From Chrysaora quinquecirrha (Eukaryota > Cnidaria > Scyphozoa > Semaeostomeae > Pelagiidae): a stretch of 64,000 bases of DNA. Shown here piece after piece: positions 20,101 to 30,880 of this stretch. The stretch lies in the NCBI GenBank assembly GCA_014526335.1, contig JACTAT010000036.1, positions 248,001-312,000 of the forward strand. The letters are read 5' to 3'. The notes below the pieces were generated by a model. It was not told the origin of the DNA. It ran no database searches and worked only from the letters and a program-made list of their open reading frames with translations. The position numbers and the translations under genes are program-made. The first letter of the stretch is position 1. Each line of letters opens with the position of its first letter.

Positions 20101-23100
20101 CAAAAAGAGTTAAAACCTAATCTTTTGTCGAAGAAGAGTTGTTTATCCTGAAAACTGACAGTTTTTAAGAAATTTAATATTACTTATGTTGTTTGTCTAG
20201 AGTCATCTGTTCGGGGATATGAAACAACTGCTGTTTCTCAGCAATGAATTCCCATATTTATCCAGATAGAAAATTAAAATCTTGGGTATAAGAAATGTTG
20301 TTTAGCCTGAATACAGAACCAATTTTAAAGATAGGTGCTATTTTAAAATGACTGCTTATTTACTCTACAGGATCATGGGATGTTTCTGCTGTGAAAATTC
20401 TTTTAAAAGGACTCGAACAAGGTAAGAAATCTGTAGAATTTATGAGAAAGAATACTTGTTTCTGCCTTCAAGTCTAGTCAGTTGTATAAGCCTGAGTTCT
20501 GTAAGCCTTAGCCAGTTGTTATGTCCTGTTTCTGTCGTTTGTACCCTGAGGAGTGTCTGACGAAAAAAGCTGTTAAGAATGTTCTAAGATACTTTTCTCT
20601 GCAATACTAAAATACTCAAAAATGCTTTCTATAAGCATACATTTATCATCATATTACTGTATTTTTAGAGACTCTATCTGTATTTTTAGCGGTGGAAACT
20701 ATATACCGTAAGTCCTCGAATTAGCCCCCTGTGGGCTTAATTATTTTTCACTATTTTGGAGGGGGCTGATTCGGACTCAAAAGGCTAACAGCAACATGTC
20801 AGGGGTGGGAGCTTATTATGAATTTCTTGCTCTAGGGTGGGGGCTTATTCGAGGGGAGGGCTTATTCGAGGGGTGGCAATTCGAGGATTTACAGTATTTG
20901 GCCATTTCTTCTTTTTAAGGAAACGAAGATCTTCAAATGGATATTCTGGATACCTTATCTACAGCCAGAAATGCACAATTTGTTAGCAAGGTAATTAAAC
21001 GACTATCATTATTTCCAGATATTGCAATAAGGCTCTAACCATATGTAGCAGAAAAGGAATAGAAAAAACAGAATGTGCTTTGTTAATTATTTAATAAGCA
21101 ATCAACATTTGAGTCTTGATTGTTTATTATTATTACAATGTTTAAATATCTTTTATTAAGGATTAACACTAGATGTCTATCCCTTGAAAAAGATCCAATT
21201 GTTATCATATCAACTAAAGAGTTACTATCAGCTTTTCATATTGCCATATAACCAATAAGTTAAGGCTCATCAGGAATTTGAGACAGAAAATCATCTAAGC
21301 TTTTCTTGAACACATCCAGCGATACCCTCACTCAGGTCCCTTTTGGTAATACTTTTTATTAATATGTTCATTTATTTCCAACAGAAAACCCCAGCGATCT
21401 CCAAACTCATAGAAGTGCTGATACAAATGACGAAATTGGAGAATAAAAGAATATCATTCGCAGCCTCGTTATCGCTTGGTCATCTTTGTGTACCAAATGC
21501 TGAAGCAAAACGTGTTCTCATTCATAAATTACAAGATGCATCCTTTGCCATTAGAGATCAGGTTTGAAATGAATGCTGTACTAAACCCTTGTTCTTTGTA
21601 AACTCCTTTTAATACATATCTATTCAAATGAGCACTGCTAAAACGCAATGATCTTGCTTGATGAGCATCGTATTGTATATTATTACAAAGTAGATGGTAA
21701 GTTAATTACCTCAGATCTTCATGGGGGATTCTACTGAAATTAATTCCTATTTGTTATCTTGCTTTGAAAGCTGTGTATTGTGAAAAATTTGAAGCTTTCA
21801 TTTTAAAGAAATGCTATTGCCATAAGATTCTCCAAAGTCAATACAGAGAGCTCAAGGCTTCTTTTAAAATAAGGTTTCTTAAAAAAGACTCATCAAAAAC
21901 GCCTGTGCAATGTCCTATTAATAAATATGTCTTTTTTCTAGGCTTTGAAATCACTTGTTCGACAAATGAATTGCAAAGATCAGTTGGTCATTGATTGTCT
22001 GCTTCATCAAATTAGCAATGCCAATAACTGGAAGGTAATTTTCAATTTATCGTTTCTTTTACCACTATCCATATGAAGTAACCATGCTGCAACTGCCTTT
22101 CTGTTGCTTCCTCTTCTTCAAATTGCATGCCCAGAAACCTTGATGACACATATCTCTGTTCTCCACATCTCTGTTCTCTTCTGCTTTGTTGATGGCGTTG
22201 CTTCTTGGTGTTCAATGCTAACATTTGTAATTGTTGACATCTGCAACTCCACTTCCCAATCACCCTTTCCATTGTTAGGCACTGGCTAAACGATCAAACA
22301 TTGTTGGTCAGAAATTTGAGATTTGCTTTGCAAGCAATGTTTGACCGTTTGGCTACGTCACAAAACATTGCTTGACAAGCAGAATTCACTCAGCGATACT
22401 TTTGAAAGATTTAAAATGATATAAAATTGTTTGACGAGCAGTGATTTATGATTTGGCCAAACCATCAAACATTGCGAATTCAAATGTTTGATAAACAATG
22501 TTTGATCGGTTGGCTATGTCCTTAGCTGTTGCTCCACCCCAACTTGTTTCATTATATGGCCAAAGAATATTTCTCCTCTCTCAATTTGATTGATCAATCT
22601 TCTACCAGTGTTCGTCCTATCATCATTATTCTTAATTTTCTCCTTCGATTCCTAGTGGATTTTCAGCATTACTTGAAAATACATTTCTCCTGCCTCTAAC
22701 TTATTCATTCATTCATTGATCAAGCCTCACATCTGTTCAGTAAAACAGCCTCTATATATCACAAAAAGCTCTTTCTGATTCTTTCTTTGTTGGTTTTGTT
22801 GTTTGATAAATCTAAAGGCAAAACAATTTACTGTAATGTTGTTTTACGCTATTTTAGAGCTGTTTAAGGCATCGAGTTCTTTTCATCCTTTCTTAAATTT
22901 TTTCTTTTTTCTAGCACCGAGTAAATGCTGCAGATCTGCTTCTATTTATCGGTAAGGTTATATCATTATGACATTCGCACAACCATGAAGTATAGTGTAT
23001 AGCCTTTGCCAAACATTCAAACATTGTTCGTCAAACATTTGAGGTTTGGGTAACAAGCAATGTTAGTACGTTTGGTCATATCATAAAACATTGCTTGGCA

Positions 23101-26100
23101 AACAGAATCGCTTAGCAATGTTGTTGAAAAACTTCAAAAATACTCAGTGCGTGTAAACCAAGCCAAAAAATGTTTGACAAGCAATGTTTTTTGGCATGAC
23201 TAAACATTCAAGCATAGCATTTTGCTTGATTAGCAAATAGCAAATGTTTGACCAACAATGTTTGATCGTTTGGCCATATCATGAAACATTGCTTGGCAAA
23301 CAGAATCGCTTAGCAATGTTGTTGAAAAACTTCAAAAATACTCAATGCGTGTAAACCAAGCCAAAAAATGTTTGACAAGCAATGTTTTTTGGCATGACTA
23401 AACGTTCAAGCATAGCATTTTTCTTGATTAGCAAATAGCAAATGTTTGACCAACAATGTTTGATCGTTTGGCCATATCATGAAACATTGCTTGGCAAACA
23501 GAATCGCTTAGCAATGTTGTTGAAAAACTTCAAAAATACTTAATGCGTATAAACCAAGCCAAAAAATGTTTGACAAGCAATGTTTTTTGGCATGACTAAA
23601 CGTTCAAGCATAGCATTTTTCTTGATTAGCAAATAGCAAATGTTTGGCCAACAATGTTTGATCGTTTGGCCAGGGCCTATGAACCTTAGCTTATAATTCT
23701 GATTGATATCTATAAATCTTTTGTAGGAGTCAAAGGTGTTACTTCTTTCGATCCTGATAAAGTGTTTGATACACTTGAGAAATTACTATGGAATCACCCT
23801 AATTCTGTAATTATTAATTTTTTACTATCATTAATTTCTTTGCTTATGCTATGGCTACTTTGAATCACTGAACACTTAAGCCCTGGCCAAATAATCAAAC
23901 ATTGTTGGTCAAACATTTGCAATTTGCTAATCAAGCAAAATGTTTGACCGTTTGACCACATCACACAACATTGCTCGTCCAACATTATTAGCTTGATACA
24001 AGCATAAAATGTTTTTTGAAATTTTTCAAAAACATTGCAGAATTCTGCTTGTCAAGCAATGTTTTGTGATGTGACCAAACGGTCAAACATTGCTTGTAAA
24101 GCAAATCTTAAATGTTTGACCAACAATGTTTGATCGTTTGGCCAGGGCTTTATTGATTCTAATTCGTGGTTAACTCAAATCACTTATCTATTAATGATTG
24201 TCTTATTTTAGGACCTTCGCTCGAAAATAGCAGACGTTATCAATGAATTTGGAATGCGACCGAAAGCTATGTTTCTTGTATATAAGTAAGTGATTGAGAA
24301 TATAGTTGGTAGTCTCTTTGATTCGTATAAAACTTCTAAGTTGTGGTGAAAAGCAGAAATATCTTTTTGAATACTAAGGTCCTGGCTAAACAATCGAACA
24401 TTGATGGCCCAGCATTTGAGATTTACTTGTCAAAAAGTTTGACCATTTGGCTACATCAAAAAACAGTCCAACATTTTATGGGATGTTATTTGTAGGAATA
24501 TGTGATTACTTTATTTATGGTATATCATCAATCTTGTTAGATCTTTTTAACTATGAAAAAAAGCTACCTATTTTTCTTTATCTATATAAAATATTTAAAC
24601 AGGAGATTCAAAAATATAGATTCATCATTGAACGTTTCGATCTTATGATCTTCTTCAGCAAACTGAAGAAGAAGATGAAGAAGATCATAAGATCGAAACG
24701 TTCAATGATGAATCTATATTTTTGAATCTCCTGTTAGATCTTTTTATATTACTTCGATTATTATATCATCACAATTGTAGAACATATTCTTTTATATTAT
24801 ATTTATTTTAATTAATCGCAATCACTGCTTTTTACAGGAGATTAGATGATTTGGATGAATCACTACGATCAAATGCAATCATGATGCTGGTATGTTTTCA
24901 TTGTAATATCTGAACATTTTGTTATAAGTGACCAAAGCCATGGCTTCACACGGTAAATGGGGAAACATTAGTGGTTTAACAGTAGGGCCATGTAGCGGTA
25001 TTTAAAGTTGATAGGAAGATATTTGTTTATATGCTCCAGGCCTGAATTACCAGAGAATTACCTTCAATATCTCTTACACAGCCTTTGAATAACTGCCTGC
25101 AAAGCCAGCAGTTTTTGTTTGTTGATGCATTTCAAGGCTCTGGCAGCTATAGAGCTAACGTGGAGCTGAAGGATAAAATCAATATTTTGAAAGGATATTT
25201 CCTCAAAACTACTGGTTCCTGGAAAACTTTCAAATAAAATATCATTAGTTTTGGTAAGTTATGAGTTTGAAGTTTCTTTATTTCGTTATTGAGTAGATCT
25301 GTATCTTGTTTCTTTAGTCGACCCTTCGAATGAAAAGTGAGAAAGAACTGAAGACATTATTAGACATTTTGGAGTTGGATTCAAGCATCAACGTCAGAAC
25401 TCAGGTACTGTAATTAAAGCTATGGTTTAAATCACCATTCGTAAACTATTCCAATGATCAGCAAGGGAACAGCTATCCTTGGTGACTTTTCTTTGAGAAT
25501 TACTAGGGCCAGCTTGTTTCATCATGAAAGATCAAGCAGCTCTGATGGACTTTCACAAATGTACCTGCACCACTATCAGTCAGAAAATCATTTCAGTCTG
25601 CAAGTTGCCATTGAAACTCCACAAAACCCTACCCCCATCCTCATCTCTCCCCCCCGCCAACGAAGCCTATCCCATTTGTCCCCAATTGGGATAAGAGTCC
25701 CTATGAACAATAACAGCGTTAGAGTGCAACATGAAAGAGAAGACAGTAACAACAGACATTCGATTTTTCTAGATGCACTTTAAATAGAATCTTCTTGCTC
25801 TAAAATCTATAATATTTAACATAAAATCTACAATATTTAACATAAAATCTACAATATTTAACATAAAATCTACAATATTTAACATAAAATCTAGAATATT
25901 AACATAAAATCTACAATATTTAACATAAAATCTATAATATTTAACATATCTAAGAGTCTATAAAACAATTCTCAAAATTCTTATCATGAAAACGAATAAG
26001 GAACAAGTAGCTAACGATGTTAAAGACTAATATATGCCTTATTCAATCTTTAGAAGGGCAGATAACCCCATAAAAACTGTTTCTAACTTCTAATGAACTT

Positions 26101-27501
26101 TGATTATTTCATTATTGTGTTTAGGGATTGATCAATTGACAAATATTGTTTAGAATGAAGAAAATGACTATTAAACGTTCACTTGGGTCATGGGTCAGCC
26201 CGTATGGTTATTGATTAACCTGATTAATCAGATCAATCACTGATTCATAATTGTTTGGGTTATTATACGAAACATTTGACCCATTGTGATTGACGAACTC
26301 AGAAGAACTGGGGATGGTTAATAGTGACTGATGTGTTGATCAAAAATACTAGTGTACTTATCTATACTGTACCACTAATTGTTGCTCTTATTAGTTTACT
26401 AATGTGTTCTTATTTCTTCAATAGGTTGTACGAGCGTTCAATGCATTAAAATGGAATGACCCAAGGGTAATAAAAAGTTTACAAGAAAAGGACAAAGGAG
26501 ATGGTCCTATCGCTCAGTAAGTACTTGTCTCTTGAAGGTTTTAAAGGTTCTACTCTTGGCCCTGGTAGATTTTTAAGGATTTTTAGAGGAACAAACCTTT
26601 ATTGGGTCGAAATTCTCTGAAATAACAGAAACTATTGCGTTAAATTCAAAAAAGGCTACAGGAGTGTGTTTATCACACTTATCAAGGCTCTCTCTGACTC
26701 AATATTAGACAAGTTAATCGCCGCTTATCATGACAAGCCTTTGACATTCATTAGGGCAACGTTTCACAAGAGCTCCATCTCCAATCACAAGGCAATGAGA
26801 AATGTAGTTAATATCCTATTTATTGTCTTGGTTTGATTAAGGAAGCCCTAAACTCTAGTTTAGGAAGCTCTAGGCTGCAGGAGTGAAGCACTTGTCCTAA
26901 AGCTGTTTTTTCATAACATTTTTGAAAATGAAACAATCTGTGACAAAACGTTGAAAATCAGTCTAGGAATAACGTAAATCCTCGAATAAGCCCCCGGGGG
27001 GCTTATTTGGCAAAAATGAATTTTACGGTGGGAGCTTATTCGAGGGGAGGACTTATTTAAAGTCCAATGGTTCAAGTGTATTGTCGAAAGAATAGAAGAG
27101 AGAAAATCTATACTCTAACAGTTGTTTGCCAACAGCCAATAGCTGATTACTGGTTGAATTGATAGTAAAACCTGTCAGGACTAACTTGTTCTGTGATTTA
27201 ATTAGTTGAAAGATGCATTATAGACAGAAACAAATTCATAAATCCTTCGAATAATTCCCCATGGGGGCTTATTCGAGGGGAGGGCTTATCTGCAAAAATG
27301 AATTCTTAGGTGGGGCTTATTTGAAGGTGGGGGCTTATTCGAGGATTTACGGTAATAAAACAACAGGCTGGAAAGGAAGCTTACTGTTCCTACAAAAGCA
27401 CGCAGCCCACTTCCTTTATACAACATTCACGAGTCAAATCCTTTTTCCTTCTCTATAGGGAAGCAAAGAACACATTGGCGACATTTGGTATCAAAACCTG
27501 A
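11184..27501 (+). CDS. HEATR4: HEAT-repeat protein, HEATR4-like, with N-terminal coiled coil
   Basis: Twenty-eight exons join in phase with no stop: 11184-11255, 11736-11810, 12337-12411, 12548-12622, 13156-13263, 13869-14532, 15054-15121, 15851-15983, 16440-16465, 16887-17036, 17494-17604, 17733-17779, 18373-18422, 18977-19047, 19191-19253, 19627-19683, 19791-19851, 20371-20421, 20920-20990, 21385-21561, 21942-22034, 22915-22951, 23727-23806, 24212-24285, 24838-24889, 25318-25404, 26425-26516 and 27459-27501, about 920 residues. Residues 1-150 form a Gln/Leu-rich coiled coil. About 170-320 is acidic and low in complexity. About 430-520 is basic. From about 550 to the end are HEAT-type helical pairs (for example SFAASLSLGHLCVPNAEAKR, NVRTQVVRAFNALKWNDPRV). 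Length, an all-HEAT C-terminus and the ending resemble HEATR4, a poorly studied animal protein. The assignment rests on memory. The coiled-coil half could instead be a separate gene, though no stop or promoter separates them. Confidence 0.65.
12046..12140. repeat. Interspersed repeat, copy 1 (pair with 46358)
   Basis: Words such as 'aagaaaagtgaagctagatt' and 'caatcagcttacggaattca' recur with substitutions at about 46358-46450. It lies in the second intron of the HEAT gene. Confidence 0.55.
14532..14690 (+). repeat. Tandem duplication of a 5' splice-site segment, period about 105 bp
   Basis: 'aggtatgttacatattgact' with 'gctaactccctttgttaaa' at 14531-14582 recurs as 'taggtatgttacgtattgac' with 'gctaactccctaagttaaa' at about 14636-14688. 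The first copy provides the donor of the 664-nt exon. Confidence 0.75.
17935..18245 (+). repeat. Two-copy direct repeat, about 150 bp
   Basis: Shared words in order: 'ggtgttccctc', 'cgat.agctt', 'gcctattga.ggagccc', 'agaaattcccc', 'tctgcctac' or 'tctgcctata', and 'ttctgtac' or 'ttctgtat'. The copies start near 17955 and 18105 and differ by small indels. Intronic. Confidence 0.65.
18446..18900. mobile_element. AAACATTG inverted-repeat element, composite copy
   Basis: Begins 'aagccctgaccaaatgatca' and carries repeated 'aaacattg', 'gtttgaccgtttggccag' and 'acgtggccaaacg' words in both orientations. It appears to be one element joined to a second, degraded one. Intronic in the HEAT gene. Confidence 0.65.
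20706..20894. mobile_element. AATAAGCCCCC inverted-repeat element, copy 1
   Basis: The left end 'taagtcctcgaattagcccc' and right end 'aattcgaggatttacagta' are inverted copies. The inside is G-rich 'gggcttattcgagggg'. This is a short non-autonomous element with no coding capacity, in an intron of the HEAT gene. Confidence 0.75.
22276..22525. mobile_element. AAACATTG inverted-repeat element, single copy
   Basis: The left end 'actggctaaacgatcaaaca' is the inverse of the right end 'tgtttgatcggttggct'. An internal 'cgtcacaaaacattgcttga' is shared with the other copies. About 250 bp, intronic. Confidence 0.75.
23001..23678. mobile_element. AAACATTG inverted-repeat element with an internal triplication
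   Basis: The outer ends match the family (left 'tgccaaacattcaaacattg', right 'tttgatcgtttggccagggc'). Inside, a segment starting 'ttgcttggcaaacagaatcg' is present three times, at about 23091, 23288 and 23487, a period of about 197-199 bp with few differences. A mobile element has thus begun to turn into a tandem array. Intronic. Confidence 0.8.
23878..24150. mobile_element. AAACATTG inverted-repeat element, reference copy with full terminal repeats
   Basis: The left end 'aagccctggccaaataatca' plus 'aacattgttggtcaaacatt' is the near-perfect inverse of the right end 'aatgtttgaccaacaatg' plus 'tttgatcgtttggccagggc'. Terminal repeats are about 40 bp and the element about 273 bp, with no open frame. 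This is MITE-like architecture. No superfamily can be assigned, because target-site duplications are not clear. Confidence 0.82.
24377..24480. mobile_element. AAACATTG element, left-end fragment
   Basis: Starts 'ggtcctggctaaacaatcga' and continues 'acattgatggcccagcattt', then loses similarity after about 100 bp. Confidence 0.55.
24598..24735. repeat. Perfect 60-bp inverted repeat (fold-back) with 18-nt loop
   Basis: Arm 24598-24657 and arm 24676-24735 are exact reverse complements over 60 bp, with an 18-nt loop (gcaaactgaagaagaaga). Part of the loop can pair further with the arm in an alternative register. It lies in the HEAT-gene intron between the exons at 24285 and 24838, so the primary transcript would contain a long perfect hairpin. 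It could be a recent palindromic insertion or a source of small RNA. Confidence 0.93.
25796..25950. repeat. 21-bp AT-rich minisatellite, about 7 copies
   Basis: The unit 'aacataaaatctacaatattt' repeats seven times with single-base variants. Intronic. Confidence 0.9.
26971..27354. mobile_element. AATAAGCCCCC inverted-repeat element, copy 2
   Basis: The left end 'gtaaatcctcgaataagccc' and right end 'gggcttattcgaggatttac' are exact inverted copies around about 340 bp. Inside are extra partial termini at 27050 and 27250, so two elements may be nested. It lies in the last intron of the HEAT gene. Confidence 0.78.
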
Positions 27502-27614
27502 TATAAAGCGGTAACTGATAGCCAGAAACATACCACACGTGAATACAACAAATGAAATGAAAGTACTGTATAAAGATATCATTCTATTCTATTCTATTCT
27601 ATCATGTAAATTTA

Positions 27615-27620
27615 AATAAA
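27615..27620 (+). terminator. Candidate poly(A) signal AATAAA of the HEAT-repeat gene
   Basis: AATAAA lies 114 bases after the HEAT-gene stop codon and 18 bases before the end of the convergent transporter coding region. Position and context fit a 3' processing signal. Transcripts of the two genes would meet or overlap here. Confidence 0.5.
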
Positions 27621-27637
27621 CCTTGTTATCTTTAATA

Positions 27638-30042
27638 TTAAGTTGGTTGGACCAAATCAGAATTATTTATCACTTCAGCACCTGCATATTTCATATGCTC
27701 CTCCTCAGAGGCTTCCATAGACATAGAAGCAGTTTCCTTCTTTAAAGTCATTGCGACTATTAATTGTATGAGAAAGACTGAAGCCCAGACCAGCGGATAT
27801 ATCCATTGCTTAGGAGATGATACTATTTCAGCACTAATAAAAGCAGTTGTCATTCCGGGTAGAGAAATTACAATAGAAGCTAAAGACATAGCATTACTAC
27901 GTAATAATGTTGGGTATATTTCTGTCGTGTATGTTTGTAAAATGGAGAAAATTGGTGGCATGAAGAAATAACAAATCACAGCTAAAACAGAAACACTTAT
28001 TTCATCTTCTAAAACGGTGAGTAAAAATAAAGACACCATTGTACCAAATGTGAATATACGTAGCGTCCAAATCCTACCAAATCGATGCCTGTCAATCATT
28101 AGAATGACCAAAACGTGCCCTGGGACTTGTGCACTTATATTCATAAACATGTCAAAGTATATTTTGATACCAAATCTTTCAAGGTATTGTGGGAAGAAAA
28201 TCGTAACACCCCAATACCCAGTTGCCTGTAGCAACCACAGTGATGAAACTTGAAGGGTTTGAAATGCAAACTCTTTTGAGAATAAGTGAAAGAAATTTCG
28301 TGATTTATGTTGTTGGTTGATGATTATAATTCCTTGTAAAACATCTTCTTTGTTGTTCTGTTTTGCAATTTGATTAAGTATCTTTATTGCTTTTTCGTAG
28401 TTGCCATTTGATAAGAGAAATCTTGGTGACTCAGCTTTGATCATGAATCGAATAACGAAGACAAGTAATGTTGGAATAGAACAAACAATAATGAATAGAT
28501 GCCAATGATGCTTTGAAATTAAAAGCCAAGCCATACCAGCTGTGTATGCCACACCTAATGCACCACTTAATGCTATTACCACCATGTATTGACCACGATG
28601 TTTTCTTGGAAGGAATTCTGGTAAAATGACAAAGTCTACTGCAACAATTCCTCCTATTCCAAATGATGCAAAACATCTAAAAGGTAAGAAGAATATAAAA
28701 TAGAATTTTATCATCTGAAACACACACAAAAACCAAAACTCAGTAGCTGTATAAGCATTTTTCCATCCTTAGAGACTTAACGATGCCAGCAAAATTTCTG
28801 GCCCCTCTCAAAATCCAAAAATTTAATGGAAAGTGCCCCTCTTTTAGGCCAGAGTCCCCTAACCAAACAACCTCTAAGTACCATAAATTCACGATTTATC
28901 CCCTTTGGGGCTTAATTATTTGTCATTATTTTGGAGGGGGGCTTATTTGAGGTGGGGATTAAAATTATTCATAAAATCATGATTTATCATCAACTTAAAG
29001 AATGCATTTTTCTGTCATAAAGTACCAATCGATAAAGTACCAATATGGACCCAAAAGGCTAATACCAGCATGTCAGGGATGTGGGCTTATTTGAGGGGGG
29101 TTCAGTGGTTCAGTAAGTCATAGGTTCAAGCTCAATGTTAAGACTGCATGAAAGAGTGCAGAAAATGAATGACCATCACCCAATCATCACCAGCATTAGC
29201 CACAGAGGGTTATAAGACCTTTACTTTGTATATGAGCATTGGCATAAATTTTGGCATTTGGACCCCCTAACTTATGCATAAGCAGTAACTATTTTATTTT
29301 CCTGATTCCAGAGGAACCCACATCTCAAGAGGAAAGACTTGGCAAATTACCTTAGAAGAATAAATGTTTTGAAATCCATTGCGAATGCAGAAGCCAATGA
29401 AAATACTGCAGAAATGCCAACAGACATAATGAAAGGTAATTGCCTTCCTTTATAATCACTAAACACGCCAAATATCAAGCTACCAAATATTCCAGAGAGT
29501 GAAGTTGAAAAAGGGAGCCATGAAAATGTCTCATCATTGATACCCCATAATGAGGCTATGGTTTCCCTGCTAAATACAAATACCAGGAGTTCAGAGCATG
29601 CTGCTAGGTAACCACCAGCAGTTAAAATAAGTAACAAATAGTGAATTCTGCCTATTCCAATTTTTGATAATGCATCGTCAAGTGTTATATGTGTGTTGTT
29701 TTCATGTTTGGTGTCCACTTGATCATCATCCTGAAACAATTAATCACTGTCAGTAGATGTTTCAAGCCTTTGCCTACATTGATTGAATGATTCACTGATT
29801 GATTGATTGACTGAGTGGCTGATTTTTTCACTGATTGATTGATTGAGGGGCTGATTGATTGATTGATTGATCCACTGATTGGTTGATTGATTGATTGAGT
29901 GGCTGAGTGATTAGATGATTGATTGAATGATTCACTGACTGATTGAGAAGCTGATCGTTTCACTGATTGATTGATCAAACGTCAAATGATTTTATCTAAT
30001 CTTACCAAATTAAATAAAAATAGACAACTCTATACCTACCAT
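27638..30042 (-). CDS. SVOP/SV2-like major facilitator transporter
   Basis: A membrane transporter of the major facilitator superfamily, closest by eye to SVOP/SV2 and organic-cation-type carriers. Coding exons in order are 30042-30040, 29730-29351 and 28676-27638, joined in phase to give 473 residues, the usual length for a 12-helix carrier. The first coding exon appears to be only the ATG, followed by a GTAGGT donor. The second starts DDDQVDTKHENN after a CAG acceptor. Family marks are the opening DALSKIGIGRIHYLLLILTA, the helix 2-3 loop GVFSDYKGRQ, the helix 4 FGIGGIVAVDFVILPEFLPR, ESPRFLLSNGNYEKAI before the central loop, and TEIYPTLLRSNAMS between helices 10 and 11. The C-terminal tail is acidic and cytoplasmic. 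Substrate is unknown. The start is inferred from phase, because no in-frame ATG opens the second exon. Confidence 0.85.
28880..29105. mobile_element. AATAAGCCCCC inverted-repeat element, copy 3, right end lost
   Basis: Begins 'aaattcacgatttatcccct', contains 'ttaattatttgtcattattt' and 'aggctaataccagcatgtca', and ends in 'gggcttatttgagggggg'. The same internal words occur inverted at 59476-59781. It lies in an intron of the transporter gene. Confidence 0.65.
29775..29975. repeat. (GATT)n/(GACT)n microsatellite
   Basis: Imperfect GATT units with ACTG and GGCT variants, and a longer pattern ('attgattgagtggctga') repeated several times. It lies in the first transporter intron. The open minus-strand frame through it is a by-product of the repeat. 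Confidence 0.9.
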
Positions 30043-30880
30043 CTTATCTAGTGAAGCCTTTGTCCTAGCTAATTAATGTCTTTAGTTAAAAATCGAATCG
30101 GAAGAAAGAATAAAAAGATCAATTTGTTCATGTAGAAGCAGTGATGGATGGTCACCAGGGTTTAGGCCCAGTGGCTGGGACAAGGACAAGGATCACCCTT
30201 GATGCGCAAGCGCAACTTCCTGGTCAATAAAGTCATGTGATCGATGACGTAAAGCCCTAAAAAGCCCTGTCAAATCCTTGGAAAGAACCCCCTGTGGAAA
30301 GCAAACTCTATTCTTGGGTACAAACTTCTATCATCGTCTAAGATTTCATCTTTTGACGAAGTGTGTGTTTAAATCCAAATTGATTTTTTCAGCTGAGGCA
30401 CGTGCTTCGAGAAACCAGAAATGAGATGAGCTGCTGAAGAAGACTTGGGACATAGCAAGCATTTTGGTAAATCCGAATTTTATCTATCCGAAACAACAAA
30501 TAGTTGAAACTAACTACAAGATTGAACATTTTTGCAGAACTTTTAAAAAGTTTTATTTGCCACAAGATTAACTTGATATCTATTTTCATTTTTAAACCTA
30601 TAGCGATAAATTTTATTAAAGCTGTCCAACATTTTAAGCTATACATTACTTGCTTGCTGCAATGAGATTGGTGAAAACCTGCATTTTTGTATCATTCAGT
30701 TTATCTTACGGTGAGCTAAAAGACAAATGCTAGCAGAGAACTATTTCTTCTTTTATTTCGTTGTCATTCAAACTGACTTAAAACCATTTTCATGCCATCT
30801 GAGGGATGCAAAGCTTACTGTCTTAGAAAGCTTTTTCGAAGTATTAGAACGGTTTATTTCACCAACAGAGCAAAAGATTC
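30043..30880. other. Spacer between the transporter and the first satellite
   Basis: The right end shades into degenerate satellite-like text from about 30830. The rest shows no recognisable gene or repeat. It presumably includes the transporter 5' untranslated region and promoter. Confidence 0.5.

Noticed and set aside
25454..25783. 109-codon plus-strand frame in the HEAT gene intron
   Set aside because: It lies between well-supported exons 25404 and 26425, has no homology I recognise, and its composition matches intron sequence.
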